DNA from: Chloroflexota bacterium
GTDB taxonomy: Bacteria > Chloroflexota > Anaerolineae > Anaerolineales > Villigracilaceae
Length of the DNA: 64,000 bases
Assembly (NCBI GenBank): GCA_016234555.1
Contig: JACRBJ010000027.1
Span: forward strand, 1-64,000
Direction: 5' to 3'
The notes under the pieces are model-generated. The model saw only the letters and a list, made by a program, of their open reading frames with translations, was not told the origin of the DNA and searched no databases. The translations under genes were made by a program, and so were the position numbers. This document shows positions 31,518-40,606 of the stretch, piece by piece; the stretch's first letter is position 1, and each line of letters opens with the position of its first letter.

Positions 31518-32840
31518 TTATATCGTCAACACCACTTTTGTCCCTTTCCCCTTTTCATCCTTCGACGCGCTCAGGACAGGGCTTTTCACTTTCAACTTTC
31601 CACCCGCCAACTCGGCGCGTTCGCGCATCCCAACCAGCCCGAAGTGACCTGTGGACTCCCTGCCGTGCGGGTCGAAGCCGATGCCGTCATCTTCGATAGT
31701 GAGTGTGGTGACGTGACCGTCGTTTTCGAGGCGGATGCTGAAACTTTTGGCTTGCGAATGTTTGACGACGTTTTCGATGGATTCCTGCGCCACGCGGTAG
31801 ATGGTTTGCTCCACGTCCGGGCTGAGAGAAGGCATGGGATTTTTCAGGTCAACTGTCAGCTTGAGGTGGGAGCGAACGGCGGCAGATTCAGCCGCGCGCT
31901 GAATCGCCAGTCCCAAGCCCATATCCTCCAGCGCATTCGAGCGCAGGGCTTTGAGCGCACGGCGGGTTTCGTCCACGCCGATTCGGGTCGCATCCAAAGA
32001 TTTATCCAACAGCTCGCGGGATTTGTTCTGGTCGATGTCGAAATAGGCTTTAGCGGTTTCGAGCGAGACAGAGATGGCGGTGAGCGAATGGGCAAGCGTA
32101 TCGTGGAGTTCGCGGGCGAGACGGTTGCGCTCGCGGCTGACGGTGAGTTGCTCCAGGGTGGAGGCATAGTGCGTGAGGTTGGCGTTCGCTTCGCGGAGAG
32201 ATTCGCTCTGTCCGCGCAGACGGGCGACCAGCAGGCTGATGAAAACTCCCACCGCGATGAAACTGATCGCGCGGATGACGGCGATGAAAAAGAAAACGAT
32301 AACATTTGAACGCGCCATCGGGCTGAAATAGATCAGGCTCAATTCCAGCACAGTGGCGGCGACGCTGAACAGGATGACGTGCGACAGTTCATATTCCCAA
32401 GCCACCAGAACCAGCGCGACGAAAAGGATGGGCAGTTGACGAAGCGCCATGCCCTCGGCGTTGGCAAGCGGACCATTTGGAAAGCGCGGCGTGACAAAGA
32501 CATTGATAAGAATTGGCGCGGTGGAAATGGCAAGCAGGAGCAACGGATAAAAAAACTTCCCCAATTTTCTTTGAGCTTCTTCCCAATGGGCAAGCGCAAG
32601 AAAGGCAAACGCCACCAATCCGTTGGCGGCGTAGAAAAGATAAACGGGTCGGAAGGGGTCGCGGGGAAGGCGCGGCGGGATGGGCTGTCCTTGAATCCCC
32701 TGTTGCAGGGGCGGAATTTGCGCGAGCGGGAGTCCCATCTGGGTGTACAACACGAAATCCATCAGCGCCATGGCGACGAGAAAACCGATCCAAATCCATG
32801 CGGCGATGCGGAGGAAGCGGGTTGAGTCCTGGGTGGGCAT
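31518..32840 (-). CDS. DegS/NarX-type sensor histidine kinase
   Basis: Residues 1-190 hold about six hydrophobic helices and no known ligand domain. The HisKA_3 motif ERNRLARELHDTLAHSLTAI carries the phospho-His, and the ATPase domain shows AQESIENVVKHSQA, IEDDGIGF and HFGLVGMRERAELAGG. It phosphorylates the NarL-type regulator that follows. Near the C-terminus SPVLSASKDEKGKG is an extra loop whose DNA, CCTTCGACGCGCTCAGGACAGG, is a dispersed repeat. The ATG at 32840 is preferred to the TTG at 32846. Confidence 0.92.
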   Translation of the reverse strand: MPTQDSTRFLRIAAWIWIGFLVAMALMDFVLYTQMGLPLAQIPPLQQGIQGQPIPPRLPRDPFRPVYLFYAANGLVAFAFLALAHWEEAQRKLGKFFYPLLLLAISTAPILINVFVTPRFPNGPLANAEGMALRQLPILFVALVLVAWEYELSHVILFSVAATVLELSLIYFSPMARSNVIVFFFIAVIRAISFIAVGVFISLLVARLRGQSESLREANANLTHYASTLEQLTVSRERNRLARELHDTLAHSLTAISVSLETAKAYFDIDQNKSRELLDKSLDATRIGVDETRRALKALRSNALEDMGLGLAIQRAAESAAVRSHLKLTVDLKNPMPSLSPDVEQTIYRVAQESIENVVKHSQAKSFSIRLENDGHVTTLTIEDDGIGFDPHGRESTGHFGLVGMRERAELAGGKLKVKSPVLSASKDEKGKGTKVVLTI

Positions 32841-33021
32841 GTGCAAATCTTATCACGAAGAGATCCGCCTGACTTATGCTCGTCGTCATGATTTTCACAC
32901 AGTATCCATGACAGGTGTCATGGGTGGATGCAGCAAATGGTGACTGGCTTCACTCTCAGTTTTTGGTGGGGAAAAGTAAGATGTGAGAAGTGAAAAGTGA
33001 GAAGTAAAAAGGAATCAACAA

Positions 33022-35313
33022 ATGACAACAGCAACCCTTCCCTCGAACCCCCCGTTTTTGAAGAGGAACCTCTTCCTCAGCGTGACGGTTTCCACCGTTC
33101 TCGTCATCCTCATCATGGCGTTTTCGCTTGGACTTCATCTTTATAACATCGAGTCCATCGGCGACGCGAACGCCTATTACACGGCGGCGGTCAAATCGAT
33201 GCTGCAATCGTGGAGCAACTTCTTCTTCGTGGCGGCGGAGCCTGGCGGCTCCGTCACGGTGGACAAGCCTCCGCTGGGCTTGTGGATCGAAGCGGTCTTC
33301 GCCTACTTCCTCGGTGTGAGCGGATTCAGCACGTCGCTGCCCAACATCCTCGCGGGCGTGTTCGGGATTCCCCTGCTGTACGCGATGGTCAAAAAATACA
33401 TGGGCAAACTCGCGGGCTTGGTCGCAGCTTTCATCATGGCGATCACGCCAGTCTTTGTCGCCACCAACCGCAACAACACGATGGACGGTTTGCTGGTCTT
33501 CTTTTTGCTCCTCGCTGCGTGGGCGTTCATCCAAGCCACCGAAAGGAAAAGCCTGCTCTGGCTTCTGGTCGGCGCGTTCATCGTCGGGCTTGGTTTCAAC
33601 GTCAAAATGATGCAAGCCTTTTTGCCGCTGCCCGCTTTTTACGCGCTGTATTTTTTCGGCTCGCAGGAAGGCTGGCTGCAAAAGGTTTTCAACCTCGGCA
33701 TCGCCACCGCCCTGCTGATTGGCGTTTCGCTCTCGTGGGCTGTCGTTGTGGATTTGGTCCCCGCCGACTCGCGCCCGTACATCGGCTCCAGCGACGACAA
33801 CTCTGTGATGGGATTGATCTTTGGTCACAACGGGATTTCGCGGCTGGGGAATCTGCGCGGCGGCGGAGGTGGACAGACTCCGCCCAAGGCTGGTTCCAAC
33901 CCTCAGCAGGGGACTCGTCCCGGCGGCGCGCCGCAAGAGGCATTGGACGCCTGTGCCAATTTGACAGAGGGAACATCCTGCTCGTTCACACAGGCAAACG
34001 GCAATACCATCAACGGTTCTTGCATCACACCTCCCAATTTGAATGCGCTGGCTTGCGCCCCTCAGGGGATGAATCAGCCCAATGGACAGAATCAACTTCT
34101 AGGGCGGCAAACTGCTCCGCAACAGGCGGTGGACGCCTGTGCCGAGTCAACTCAGGGAGCGGCTTGTTCATTCAATCTGCAAAACGGGAACACGATTAAT
34201 GGCTCGTGCATTATTCCGCCCAACTCCACAGACTTGACTTGCGCTCCGCAGGGAATGATTCCCCAAGGTCAGCAAGGGCAGGGGCAGCCTCCGAATGGAC
34301 AGGGCGGAACTCCATTCAGTCAGGAGACTGGCACGCCAGGAGTCTTCCGTTTCTTCACCCAGCCGTTGTCCAAGCAGATGTCGTGGCTGCTGCCGTTTGC
34401 CTTGATTGGCGTTTTGATTGCGCTCTTCGCTTCGCGGGTTCAATTGCCAGTCGAGTCGGGCACGCACAAGGCGTTGATTTTGTGGGGCGGTTGGCTGTTG
34501 ACTTGCGTGGTGTTCTTCAGCATGGTCTCTGGAATATTCCACTCGTATTACGCCATCATGCTGGCTCCCCCGCTGGGCGCGATGGTCGGCATCGGCTTTG
34601 CTCAACTCTGGTCGTGGGGCGCGGATAAAAAATGGGCGGGCGCGGCGCTGGCAATCTCGGCGGCAGTGACGATTGGCTTCCAATATTTTGCTTCGGCGCA
34701 GTACAACGAGTTCTCGTGGTGGATGCTCGTCAGCACGGCACTGCTTGGCTTGGGAATCGCGCTGATGTTTATCAAGCAAAGACTTGCTTATCTTACGGTG
34801 CTGGCGGCGATGTGCATCATCCCGTTTTACTGGACTGTGATGACGGTTGCGTCCAGCGCGAACCAAAACCTGCCCACCGCATACTCTGGCGGCTACCAGC
34901 AGGTTGGACCAGACGGGATCAATCGTCCACGACAGCCTGGCGGGCAGGGACGGGGCATGGATGAAGATATGCTAACCTTCCTCGAAGAGAATACAAAGGA
35001 TGTTGAATACCTGCTGGCAGTCCCGTCCGCGCAGAACGGCTCGACGCTGGTTCTGCAAACAGGTCGCCCTGTACTGTTTATGGGCGGGTTTAGCGGCGGC
35101 GATCAAGTGGTCACGGCGGAGGATTTGTCCGCGATGGTGGCAAACGGTGAACTGCGCTACGTCCTCTACGGCGGTGATCGCGGCGGCAAGCAGGATATTT
35201 CCAACTGGCTGCAAACCTCCTGCTCGCCTGTAACTCAGTTCAGTCAGGTCACAGGTCCAGCGGGGCGGCAGGGCGAGGGAAATATGGGAATGACTTTGTT
35301 CGAATGCAAATAG
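33022..35313 (+). CDS. GT39/ArnT-like membrane glycosyltransferase with cysteine-module insert
   Basis: The protein begins with a GT-C-type membrane region: a first helix, the acidic loop ESIGDANAYY, then VTVDKPPLGLWIEA, NTMDGLLVFFLLL and further helices, as in ArnT/PMT enzymes that use lipid-linked sugars. Between about residues 275 and 440 an outward-facing, Gly/Gln/Pro-rich loop is inserted. It contains two copies of a four-Cys module (PQEALDACANLTEGTSCSF and PQQAVDACAESTQGAACSF). More helices and an extracytoplasmic end domain follow. The same module ends the next gene's protein. Length 763. The acceptor is unknown; a RBS-like AAGGAA precedes the ATG. Confidence 0.83.
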   Translation: MTTATLPSNPPFLKRNLFLSVTVSTVLVILIMAFSLGLHLYNIESIGDANAYYTAAVKSMLQSWSNFFFVAAEPGGSVTVDKPPLGLWIEAVFAYFLGVSGFSTSLPNILAGVFGIPLLYAMVKKYMGKLAGLVAAFIMAITPVFVATNRNNTMDGLLVFFLLLAAWAFIQATERKSLLWLLVGAFIVGLGFNVKMMQAFLPLPAFYALYFFGSQEGWLQKVFNLGIATALLIGVSLSWAVVVDLVPADSRPYIGSSDDNSVMGLIFGHNGISRLGNLRGGGGGQTPPKAGSNPQQGTRPGGAPQEALDACANLTEGTSCSFTQANGNTINGSCITPPNLNALACAPQGMNQPNGQNQLLGRQTAPQQAVDACAESTQGAACSFNLQNGNTINGSCIIPPNSTDLTCAPQGMIPQGQQGQGQPPNGQGGTPFSQETGTPGVFRFFTQPLSKQMSWLLPFALIGVLIALFASRVQLPVESGTHKALILWGGWLLTCVVFFSMVSGIFHSYYAIMLAPPLGAMVGIGFAQLWSWGADKKWAGAALAISAAVTIGFQYFASAQYNEFSWWMLVSTALLGLGIALMFIKQRLAYLTVLAAMCIIPFYWTVMTVASSANQNLPTAYSGGYQQVGPDGINRPRQPGGQGRGMDEDMLTFLEENTKDVEYLLAVPSAQNGSTLVLQTGRPVLFMGGFSGGDQVVTAEDLSAMVANGELRYVLYGGDRGGKQDISNWLQTSCSPVTQFSQVTGPAGRQGEGNMGMTLFECK
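33931..34254 (+). repeat. Two copies of a four-cysteine protein module
   Basis: Module 1 (33931-34068) and module 2 (34117-34254) encode 46-residue units with the pattern PQxAxDACxxxTxGxxCSFxxxNGNTINGSCIxPPNxxxLxCAPQG. A third copy is encoded at about 36962-37105 in the DUF1566 lipoprotein. Confidence 0.8.
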
Positions 35314-35320
35314 GGTATTT

Positions 35321-35351
35321 GCTCAGTCGAGGGCTAAGCCCTCGACTGAGC
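35321..35351. repeat. Intergenic hairpin repeat, core GAGGGCTAAGCCCTC (copy 3)
   Basis: A perfect 14-bp stem, TAA loop, GCTC/GAGC ends, arms AGTC/GACT. The core pair has changed from GG/CC to AG/CT but still pairs. It lies 7 bases after the glycosyltransferase stop. Confidence 0.85.
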
Positions 35352-35482
35352 GGCATGACGCCTGTCATGGATGGCTATGAAAAATTTCATGGAGTTTTCG
35401 TCCATTCGATGATTGCAGGCACTCACCCCAAAATCTTTGCGGCTATAAAATCGAGTCAACTCAACTTTAGAAGGAGAACATC

Positions 35483-37108
35483 ATGAAAACCTTGTTACCG
35501 TTTGTTTTGATCGCGTTGCTTCTTTCGGCATGTGGGATGCCCGTTCCGCCGCCGTCGGGTGGAACAACTCAGGGAGCGCAACCAGCCCAGAGCGCGACGT
35601 CCAAACCAGCTACTGCGGTGGCGTCGGCTCCAGCGTCGTCCCAGCCTGACAGCGCGGAATCAACCTCCCTTTCTTATCCCATCGTGGATACTGCACAGGC
35701 GACTTGCTATGACAACAACAATGTTATCGCTTGCCCCGAAACCGGTTCCGCCTTTGCAGGTCAGGATGGAAGTTATCAGGGACTCGCGCCCTCGTACCGC
35801 GACAATGGCGATGGGACGGTCAGTGACCTCGTGACGGGGTCGATGTGGACGCAGTCGCCCGATTTGAACGGTGACGGGACGATCAACGTCCAGGATAAAC
35901 AGACTTTCAGCGGCGCGCAAACTTATGCAGACACGCTGATCTTTTCGGGCTACGACGACTGGCGCGTGCCGACCATCAAGGAACTGTACTCGCTGATGAA
36001 TTTCAACGGCTACACTGGGATGGGCGATTTTAGCTCCGTGCCTGCGGATGCCGTGCCTTACCTCGACACGAATTACTTTGACTTTGGCTACGGCGATACT
36101 TCGGCTGGCGAGCGTTACATCGACGCGCAGTTTGCCACCACCACCAAATACGTCAGCACGACGATGAACGACAACAAGACCATGTTCGGTGTGAACTTTG
36201 CCGATGGGCGCATCAAGGGCTACGGGCTGGACGACCACGGCAAGGGAGAAAAGACTTTCTACGTTTTGTTCGTGCGCGGCGCATCGAATTATGGCGTGAA
36301 CAATTTTGTGGATAACGGCAACGGGACAATTACCGACAACGCCACGGGCTTGACCTGGATGCAGGAAGACAGCGGTGCGTTGATTTCGGGAACCATCGTC
36401 AGCGGCGGATTGAACTGGCAGGAAGCCCTCAACTGGTGCGAGTCGCTCGATTACGCGGGCGCGACCGATTGGCGTCTGCCCGACATCAAGGAGTTGCACA
36501 GCATCGTGGATTACACCCGCTCGCCCGATACCACCAACTCCGCCGCGATTGACCCGCTCTTCGAATCCACCTACCTGGCGAATGGCATCAACAATAACGG
36601 TTATCCCAACTACGGTCATTATTGGAGCAGCACCACCCACCTCGACGGCATGAACGCCGAAGCCCGCGCGGCATACATCGCCTTCGGCGAAGCGCAGGGT
36701 TTGATGAATGGCACGATGATGGATGTTCACGGGGCGGGGGCACAGCGCAGTGACATGAAGAGCGGCGACCCGTCGCAACTGCCTGTCGGGCAGGGTCCAC
36801 AGGGCGATGTGCAAAGCATCTACAACCTTGCACGCTGCGTGCGTGGTGGGACGACTGTAAACCTCTCAGGCTACACGGGCGCTGCCACATCCAGCAGACA
36901 GGAACAGCCTTTACAGAATGGTCAACCAGCACAGGGAAGTCAACCTCAAGGCGGTCAGCCGCCACAGGAAGCGATTGACACTTGTTCGGGTTTGACTCAG
37001 GGAACGGCTTGTTCGATCAACACACCGAATGGCGTGGTCAGCGGAACGTGTGGTGCGCCACCCAATGTAAGTCAACTGGCTTGTATCCCCGCAGGCGGAA
37101 CGCCTTAA
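35483..37108 (+). CDS. DUF1566-domain lipoprotein with cysteine module
   Basis: A lipoprotein signal peptide (LLPFVLIALLLSACGMPV, lipobox LSAC) is followed by a low-complexity Ser/Ala/Pro linker. Two DUF1566 (Lcl-type) domains come next, each starting with a DNGDGTVSDLVTGSMW / DNGNGTITDNATGLTWMQ signature and containing DDWRVPTIKEL / TDWRLPDIKELHSIVD and YWSSTTH. A final 46-residue four-Cys module (PPQEAIDTCSGLTQGTACS) matches those of the upstream glycosyltransferase. DUF1566 is thought to mediate binding at the cell surface. AGAAGGAG precedes the ATG. Shared modules and order suggest the two proteins work together outside the membrane. Confidence 0.85.
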   Translation: MKTLLPFVLIALLLSACGMPVPPPSGGTTQGAQPAQSATSKPATAVASAPASSQPDSAESTSLSYPIVDTAQATCYDNNNVIACPETGSAFAGQDGSYQGLAPSYRDNGDGTVSDLVTGSMWTQSPDLNGDGTINVQDKQTFSGAQTYADTLIFSGYDDWRVPTIKELYSLMNFNGYTGMGDFSSVPADAVPYLDTNYFDFGYGDTSAGERYIDAQFATTTKYVSTTMNDNKTMFGVNFADGRIKGYGLDDHGKGEKTFYVLFVRGASNYGVNNFVDNGNGTITDNATGLTWMQEDSGALISGTIVSGGLNWQEALNWCESLDYAGATDWRLPDIKELHSIVDYTRSPDTTNSAAIDPLFESTYLANGINNNGYPNYGHYWSSTTHLDGMNAEARAAYIAFGEAQGLMNGTMMDVHGAGAQRSDMKSGDPSQLPVGQGPQGDVQSIYNLARCVRGGTTVNLSGYTGAATSSRQEQPLQNGQPAQGSQPQGGQPPQEAIDTCSGLTQGTACSINTPNGVVSGTCGAPPNVSQLACIPAGGTP

Positions 37109-37119
37109 AGATAATCTAC

Positions 37120-37148
37120 GCTCTGGAGGGGCTAAGCCCCTCCAGAGC
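37120..37148. repeat. Intergenic hairpin repeat, core GGGGCTAAGCCCC (copy 4)
   Basis: A perfect 13-bp stem with TAA loop between two convergent genes (stops at 37108 and 37156), with GCTC/GAGC ends and TGGA/TCCA arms. Confidence 0.85.
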
Positions 37149-37155
37149 AAGGCTT

Positions 37156-38871
37156 TTATTTGCTCAACGTTTCGTAAAACGAGGGCGGCAAATCAGCAAC
37201 GCGATAGATGTGGATCGGATACGCGCCTTTGACCTGGATCGAATATTCGGGCTCAATTGATTCCAATGCCTGCACAAAGAGAGCAGTTCTCTCCGTCCGC
37301 AAGCCAAACGCGTCATTGATCACGATGTAATCCGACTGCGCCAGTCGCTCCAACACGGAACCCATGTCAGGCTCCTCCATAAAAAGCGGATTGAGGATGA
37401 TCGTCCGCCCTGGGAAGAAGTATGAAAAAGGTCCGCGCCCACGAAAAGCAAACACATTCAGGTTTTTTGCATCTGGCTTTTGTGCCAGGTATGCTGCTGC
37501 GTGCTCAAAACCTTCTCCGTAATCGGACATGTACTCTCTGCCGGTGACCCCATTCCAAATCGGATTGGAATAGACATAGTAATATGGATAATAAGCGAAC
37601 GCGCCTGCCAGTTGCAAACAGATGAGAAGGGCGGCAGTTCCTGTGATTGCCCAACTTCCCAACCTGGTCTGTGACCACTTTTCTGCCAGCCACCCAAACA
37701 GGGATGCCCAGCCCAGAGCTGCAATCATGTCAATGCTGACGTGACTGGCAATGATGTAATGCGGTGAATTCCTGCCCTTTGCAAGGCTGAACAACAGGAT
37801 GAACATGAAGGCATTGAACAGCAGGTAAATGAACATTTTTTTGGAGATCGTAAAGAAACGCCCCTCCTCTCGAAACAGGAGGAAAACACATGCCAGCAAA
37901 AATCCCGCCCAACTGACGGGTGTGGCGCGCCAGATAATGCTTTTTGCAAACCCCTGCAGATCGGTTGCGGTCGCCGCCAGTTTGAATGAGGAGGTCTGAA
38001 CTTCATGCGTCACCTGCAGTCGCGCTCCCTGAAAGGCATAGCTGAAGGCGTTGCCATATACCTCGTAGAGCATTTTGCCCGGCGCAACCCACATCCCGGG
38101 CCAGAGGATAAAATACACAAGCGCCAGCAAGCCGAGCCAGATGCCGAATATTTTCAGGTGATCCAACAGGGAGGATTTGAGTCCGTGCTCTTTTGTTTTC
38201 TCAAAGACGGAAACCGTCAGCATCAGCCCAATTACCGGGAACATCGCCATGGCGGAGGATTTGGTCAACTGTGCAAGAGCCGCACAGGCGGCGGAGGCGA
38301 AGAGGTAGTACCATTTCCTCCTGCGGTCCAGGTAGACCATCAATCCCAAAATGGAACCCAGCACAAAAAAGGCAACCATCGCTTCATGGCTGAGGACGCG
38401 CGAATGCCCTAAGAAATATGGCGCGCTGGATGTGAGGACGGTAACAAGGAATGCTTTTTCGTCCCCGAACAAAACCGAGAGCAATTGGAAAATGATCAGC
38501 GCAAAGAGCGCAATCAACGCCACCTGAAACAGGCGGGCAAGATACAACAGGTACATGGGATCATGCCCATGCTCGATTAGGAAGGGATCAAACTTTTCCT
38601 TGTCCACATCGAAATAGCCTTGACCAAATCCGCGATAATCGGGGAAATCCACAAGAAAGGCGGCAGTAATCAGGGACATGGTGGTCACGGCGGGGTGATA
38701 TTCGTAGACCGTGTTTTCGAGTTCGCGCTGACCCAGGGCATAGTAATAATTCGCGCCGACGGAAAGCCAGAACGGTTCATCGAGCGTGACGAAGGAATCA
38801 AGGGAGGACAGGCGCGGCGCAAGCGTCAGAATTAGCAGAAGGGAGGCGAGGATAAGTTTGCGAGATTTCAT
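37156..38871 (-). CDS. GT39-like membrane glycosyltransferase (paralog 1)
   Basis: About ten or more hydrophobic helices with the GT-C acidic motif VTLDEPFWLSVGANYYYALG just after the first helix, which in PMT/ArnT enzymes holds the catalytic Asp/Glu. The motif VYEYHPAVTTMS and ILWPGMWVAPGKMLYEVYGNAFSYAFQGA are shared almost word for word with the gene directly upstream, so they are tandem paralogs. A soluble C-terminal end is short. The ORF track starts at 38943, inside the neighbour; the ATG at 38871 (MKSRKLILAS) gives a normal N-terminal helix and lies seven bases after the neighbour's stop. Confidence 0.85.
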   Translation of the reverse strand: MKSRKLILASLLLILTLAPRLSSLDSFVTLDEPFWLSVGANYYYALGQRELENTVYEYHPAVTTMSLITAAFLVDFPDYRGFGQGYFDVDKEKFDPFLIEHGHDPMYLLYLARLFQVALIALFALIIFQLLSVLFGDEKAFLVTVLTSSAPYFLGHSRVLSHEAMVAFFVLGSILGLMVYLDRRRKWYYLFASAACAALAQLTKSSAMAMFPVIGLMLTVSVFEKTKEHGLKSSLLDHLKIFGIWLGLLALVYFILWPGMWVAPGKMLYEVYGNAFSYAFQGARLQVTHEVQTSSFKLAATATDLQGFAKSIIWRATPVSWAGFLLACVFLLFREEGRFFTISKKMFIYLLFNAFMFILLFSLAKGRNSPHYIIASHVSIDMIAALGWASLFGWLAEKWSQTRLGSWAITGTAALLICLQLAGAFAYYPYYYVYSNPIWNGVTGREYMSDYGEGFEHAAAYLAQKPDAKNLNVFAFRGRGPFSYFFPGRTIILNPLFMEEPDMGSVLERLAQSDYIVINDAFGLRTERTALFVQALESIEPEYSIQVKGAYPIHIYRVADLPPSFYETLSK

Positions 38872-38878
38872 CCTAAAT

Positions 38879-40531
38879 TTACTCGTCGAAAAATTCAGGG
38901 GGGATGTCCGCCACGCGATAGATTTCGACGTGGGGGGTGGCATACAGTTCGATCACATATTCAGGAGTCAGTTCCTTTAAAAGCGGCAGCCTTTCCTCCA
39001 ACCCGGAGTAGACGACGAGATAGTCAGACCGTTTCAACTCGTCCACCAGTTGGGGTTTGTCCTCGAATAATACGGGCTTGAAGAGCAGGGTCTCACCGGG
39101 ATAGTAGTAACTGAAACTGCGCCCGAAATAAACCAGGGCGGTCTGGTTTTCCGCATCGGGCTTTTGGGCAAGGTAGGCGGCAGCCTCCTCCATTTGTTCA
39201 CCGTAAAAGAAGAAACGAGGTCTGCCCGTCATGGACAACATGATGGGACTTAGGTAGGTGAAGTAATACGGACCGGTAAAAAGGAGTGGTGCAGAGTGGG
39301 CAAGCAGTATCAGCGAAAATAGAATTGGTCGAATACCTCTCCTGGCAATGGCGCGCAGGAGAAAAACCCAGCCCAGCGCGGCGGCAAACTCGATGCCGTA
39401 ATACGCGGCGAGGACGTAGTGCGGCTGGTTGCGTCCCTGCACAAGGGAAAACATACCGACGCAGGCAAGCGTTTCCAACAGCAGAAAAGCAATGATGTAC
39501 TTTGCCAGCGGGGGAATCAAATCACGGTTCTTGTGGAAAATAAAACCAACTGCCAACAGTAAACCGATCCAGGTCAGCGGGGTTGTCCGCCAGGCAATCG
39601 AGACGGCAAAATTGCCCAATTCCTGTCCCATGGAGGAGAAGTTGAAGTTCGAGGGATTCAATTCCTGTCGAACGGAGAGCCGCGCCCCCTGGAAGGCGTA
39701 ACTGAAGGCATTGCCGTACACTTCGTAGAGCATTTTGCCCGGCGCGACCCACATCCCGGGCCATGCAATGAAATAAACGACAAGAAATATCCCGACCCAA
39801 ATGAGATAAGTTTTGAACAGGGCACCCCAGTTGAATTTGCGCGTCTCACGCCATTTGGCGAATATCCACACGAAAACCATCACCGCCGCCACAGGAAACA
39901 ACACAATCGCCGAGGACTTGGTGAGGTTGGCAAAGGCGGCAGACCCAGCCGACAGAACCAGCAACCCAATCCGGGGTTTGGCAAAGAGGTAAGCTGTCAG
40001 CGCAAGCACAGTCAGCAGGGAGAAGAGTCCCACCATGCTTTCGTGGTTCAACATCCGCGACTGACCGAACAGGTACGGGGCAAAGGAGGTCAGCAGGAGG
40101 ACGGCGAGGGCGGTCCATTCATCCAGCATGTACCGCAGAAGGAAAAATGCCGCGAGGAATAAAAACACATTGAGCAGCACTTGAAAGAAACGCGCCCACC
40201 ACAACAGCGCCAGCGGGTCTTTCCCGTGCTCCACAAGATAGGTATCGAAGGATGTCTTTTCCTGCTGGAAATAGCCGTTCATCATGCCGCGATATTCGGG
40301 GAAGTACGCCAGCATGGCGGCGGTGCCGATCCACATGGTAGTGACGGCGGGATGATACTCGTAGACCGTGTTCTCGAATTCGCGGTGCGTGAGGGCATAA
40401 TAATAGTTCGCCCCCACCACCAGCCAGAAAGGCTCGTCGGCGGCGGTGAACTTTGTGAGTTCCACCAGGCGCGGCGCAAGCATGACGAGGATAAGAAGAA
40501 GCAGGATCAGGGGACGGGAGATTTTTTTCAT
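38879..40531 (-). CDS. GT39-like membrane glycosyltransferase (paralog 2)
   Basis: The tandem paralog of the next gene: AADEPFWLVVGANYYYALTH, VYEYHPAVTTMWI and FIAWPGMWVAPGKMLYEVYG are all conserved. Residues 1-25 form the first helix, the acidic loop follows, then about ten more helices and a short soluble end (about 490-550) likely outside the membrane. It should move a sugar from a lipid donor to an acceptor at the outer face of the membrane. The start is the ATG at 40531 (MKKISRPL), ten codons after the track start. It diverges from miaB. Confidence 0.85.
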   Translation of the reverse strand: MKKISRPLILLLLILVMLAPRLVELTKFTAADEPFWLVVGANYYYALTHREFENTVYEYHPAVTTMWIGTAAMLAYFPEYRGMMNGYFQQEKTSFDTYLVEHGKDPLALLWWARFFQVLLNVFLFLAAFFLLRYMLDEWTALAVLLLTSFAPYLFGQSRMLNHESMVGLFSLLTVLALTAYLFAKPRIGLLVLSAGSAAFANLTKSSAIVLFPVAAVMVFVWIFAKWRETRKFNWGALFKTYLIWVGIFLVVYFIAWPGMWVAPGKMLYEVYGNAFSYAFQGARLSVRQELNPSNFNFSSMGQELGNFAVSIAWRTTPLTWIGLLLAVGFIFHKNRDLIPPLAKYIIAFLLLETLACVGMFSLVQGRNQPHYVLAAYYGIEFAAALGWVFLLRAIARRGIRPILFSLILLAHSAPLLFTGPYYFTYLSPIMLSMTGRPRFFFYGEQMEEAAAYLAQKPDAENQTALVYFGRSFSYYYPGETLLFKPVLFEDKPQLVDELKRSDYLVVYSGLEERLPLLKELTPEYVIELYATPHVEIYRVADIPPEFFDE

Positions 40532-40591
40532 GGCAAAAGGATTATACCAAGCGGGATTCAAGCTACGGCATTAAATTCCGACCGCTCTTGG

Positions 40592-40597
40592 TATAAT
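40592..40597 (+). promoter_or_regulatory. -10 box of miaB
   Basis: TATAAT lies ten bases before the miaB ATG, so transcription would start about three bases before translation. No good -35 hexamer is seen 17 bases upstream. Together with the boxes at 5946, 29611 and 41974 it suggests a leaderless-type start. Confidence 0.55.
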
Positions 40598-40606
40598 TCC
40601 AGCCCT

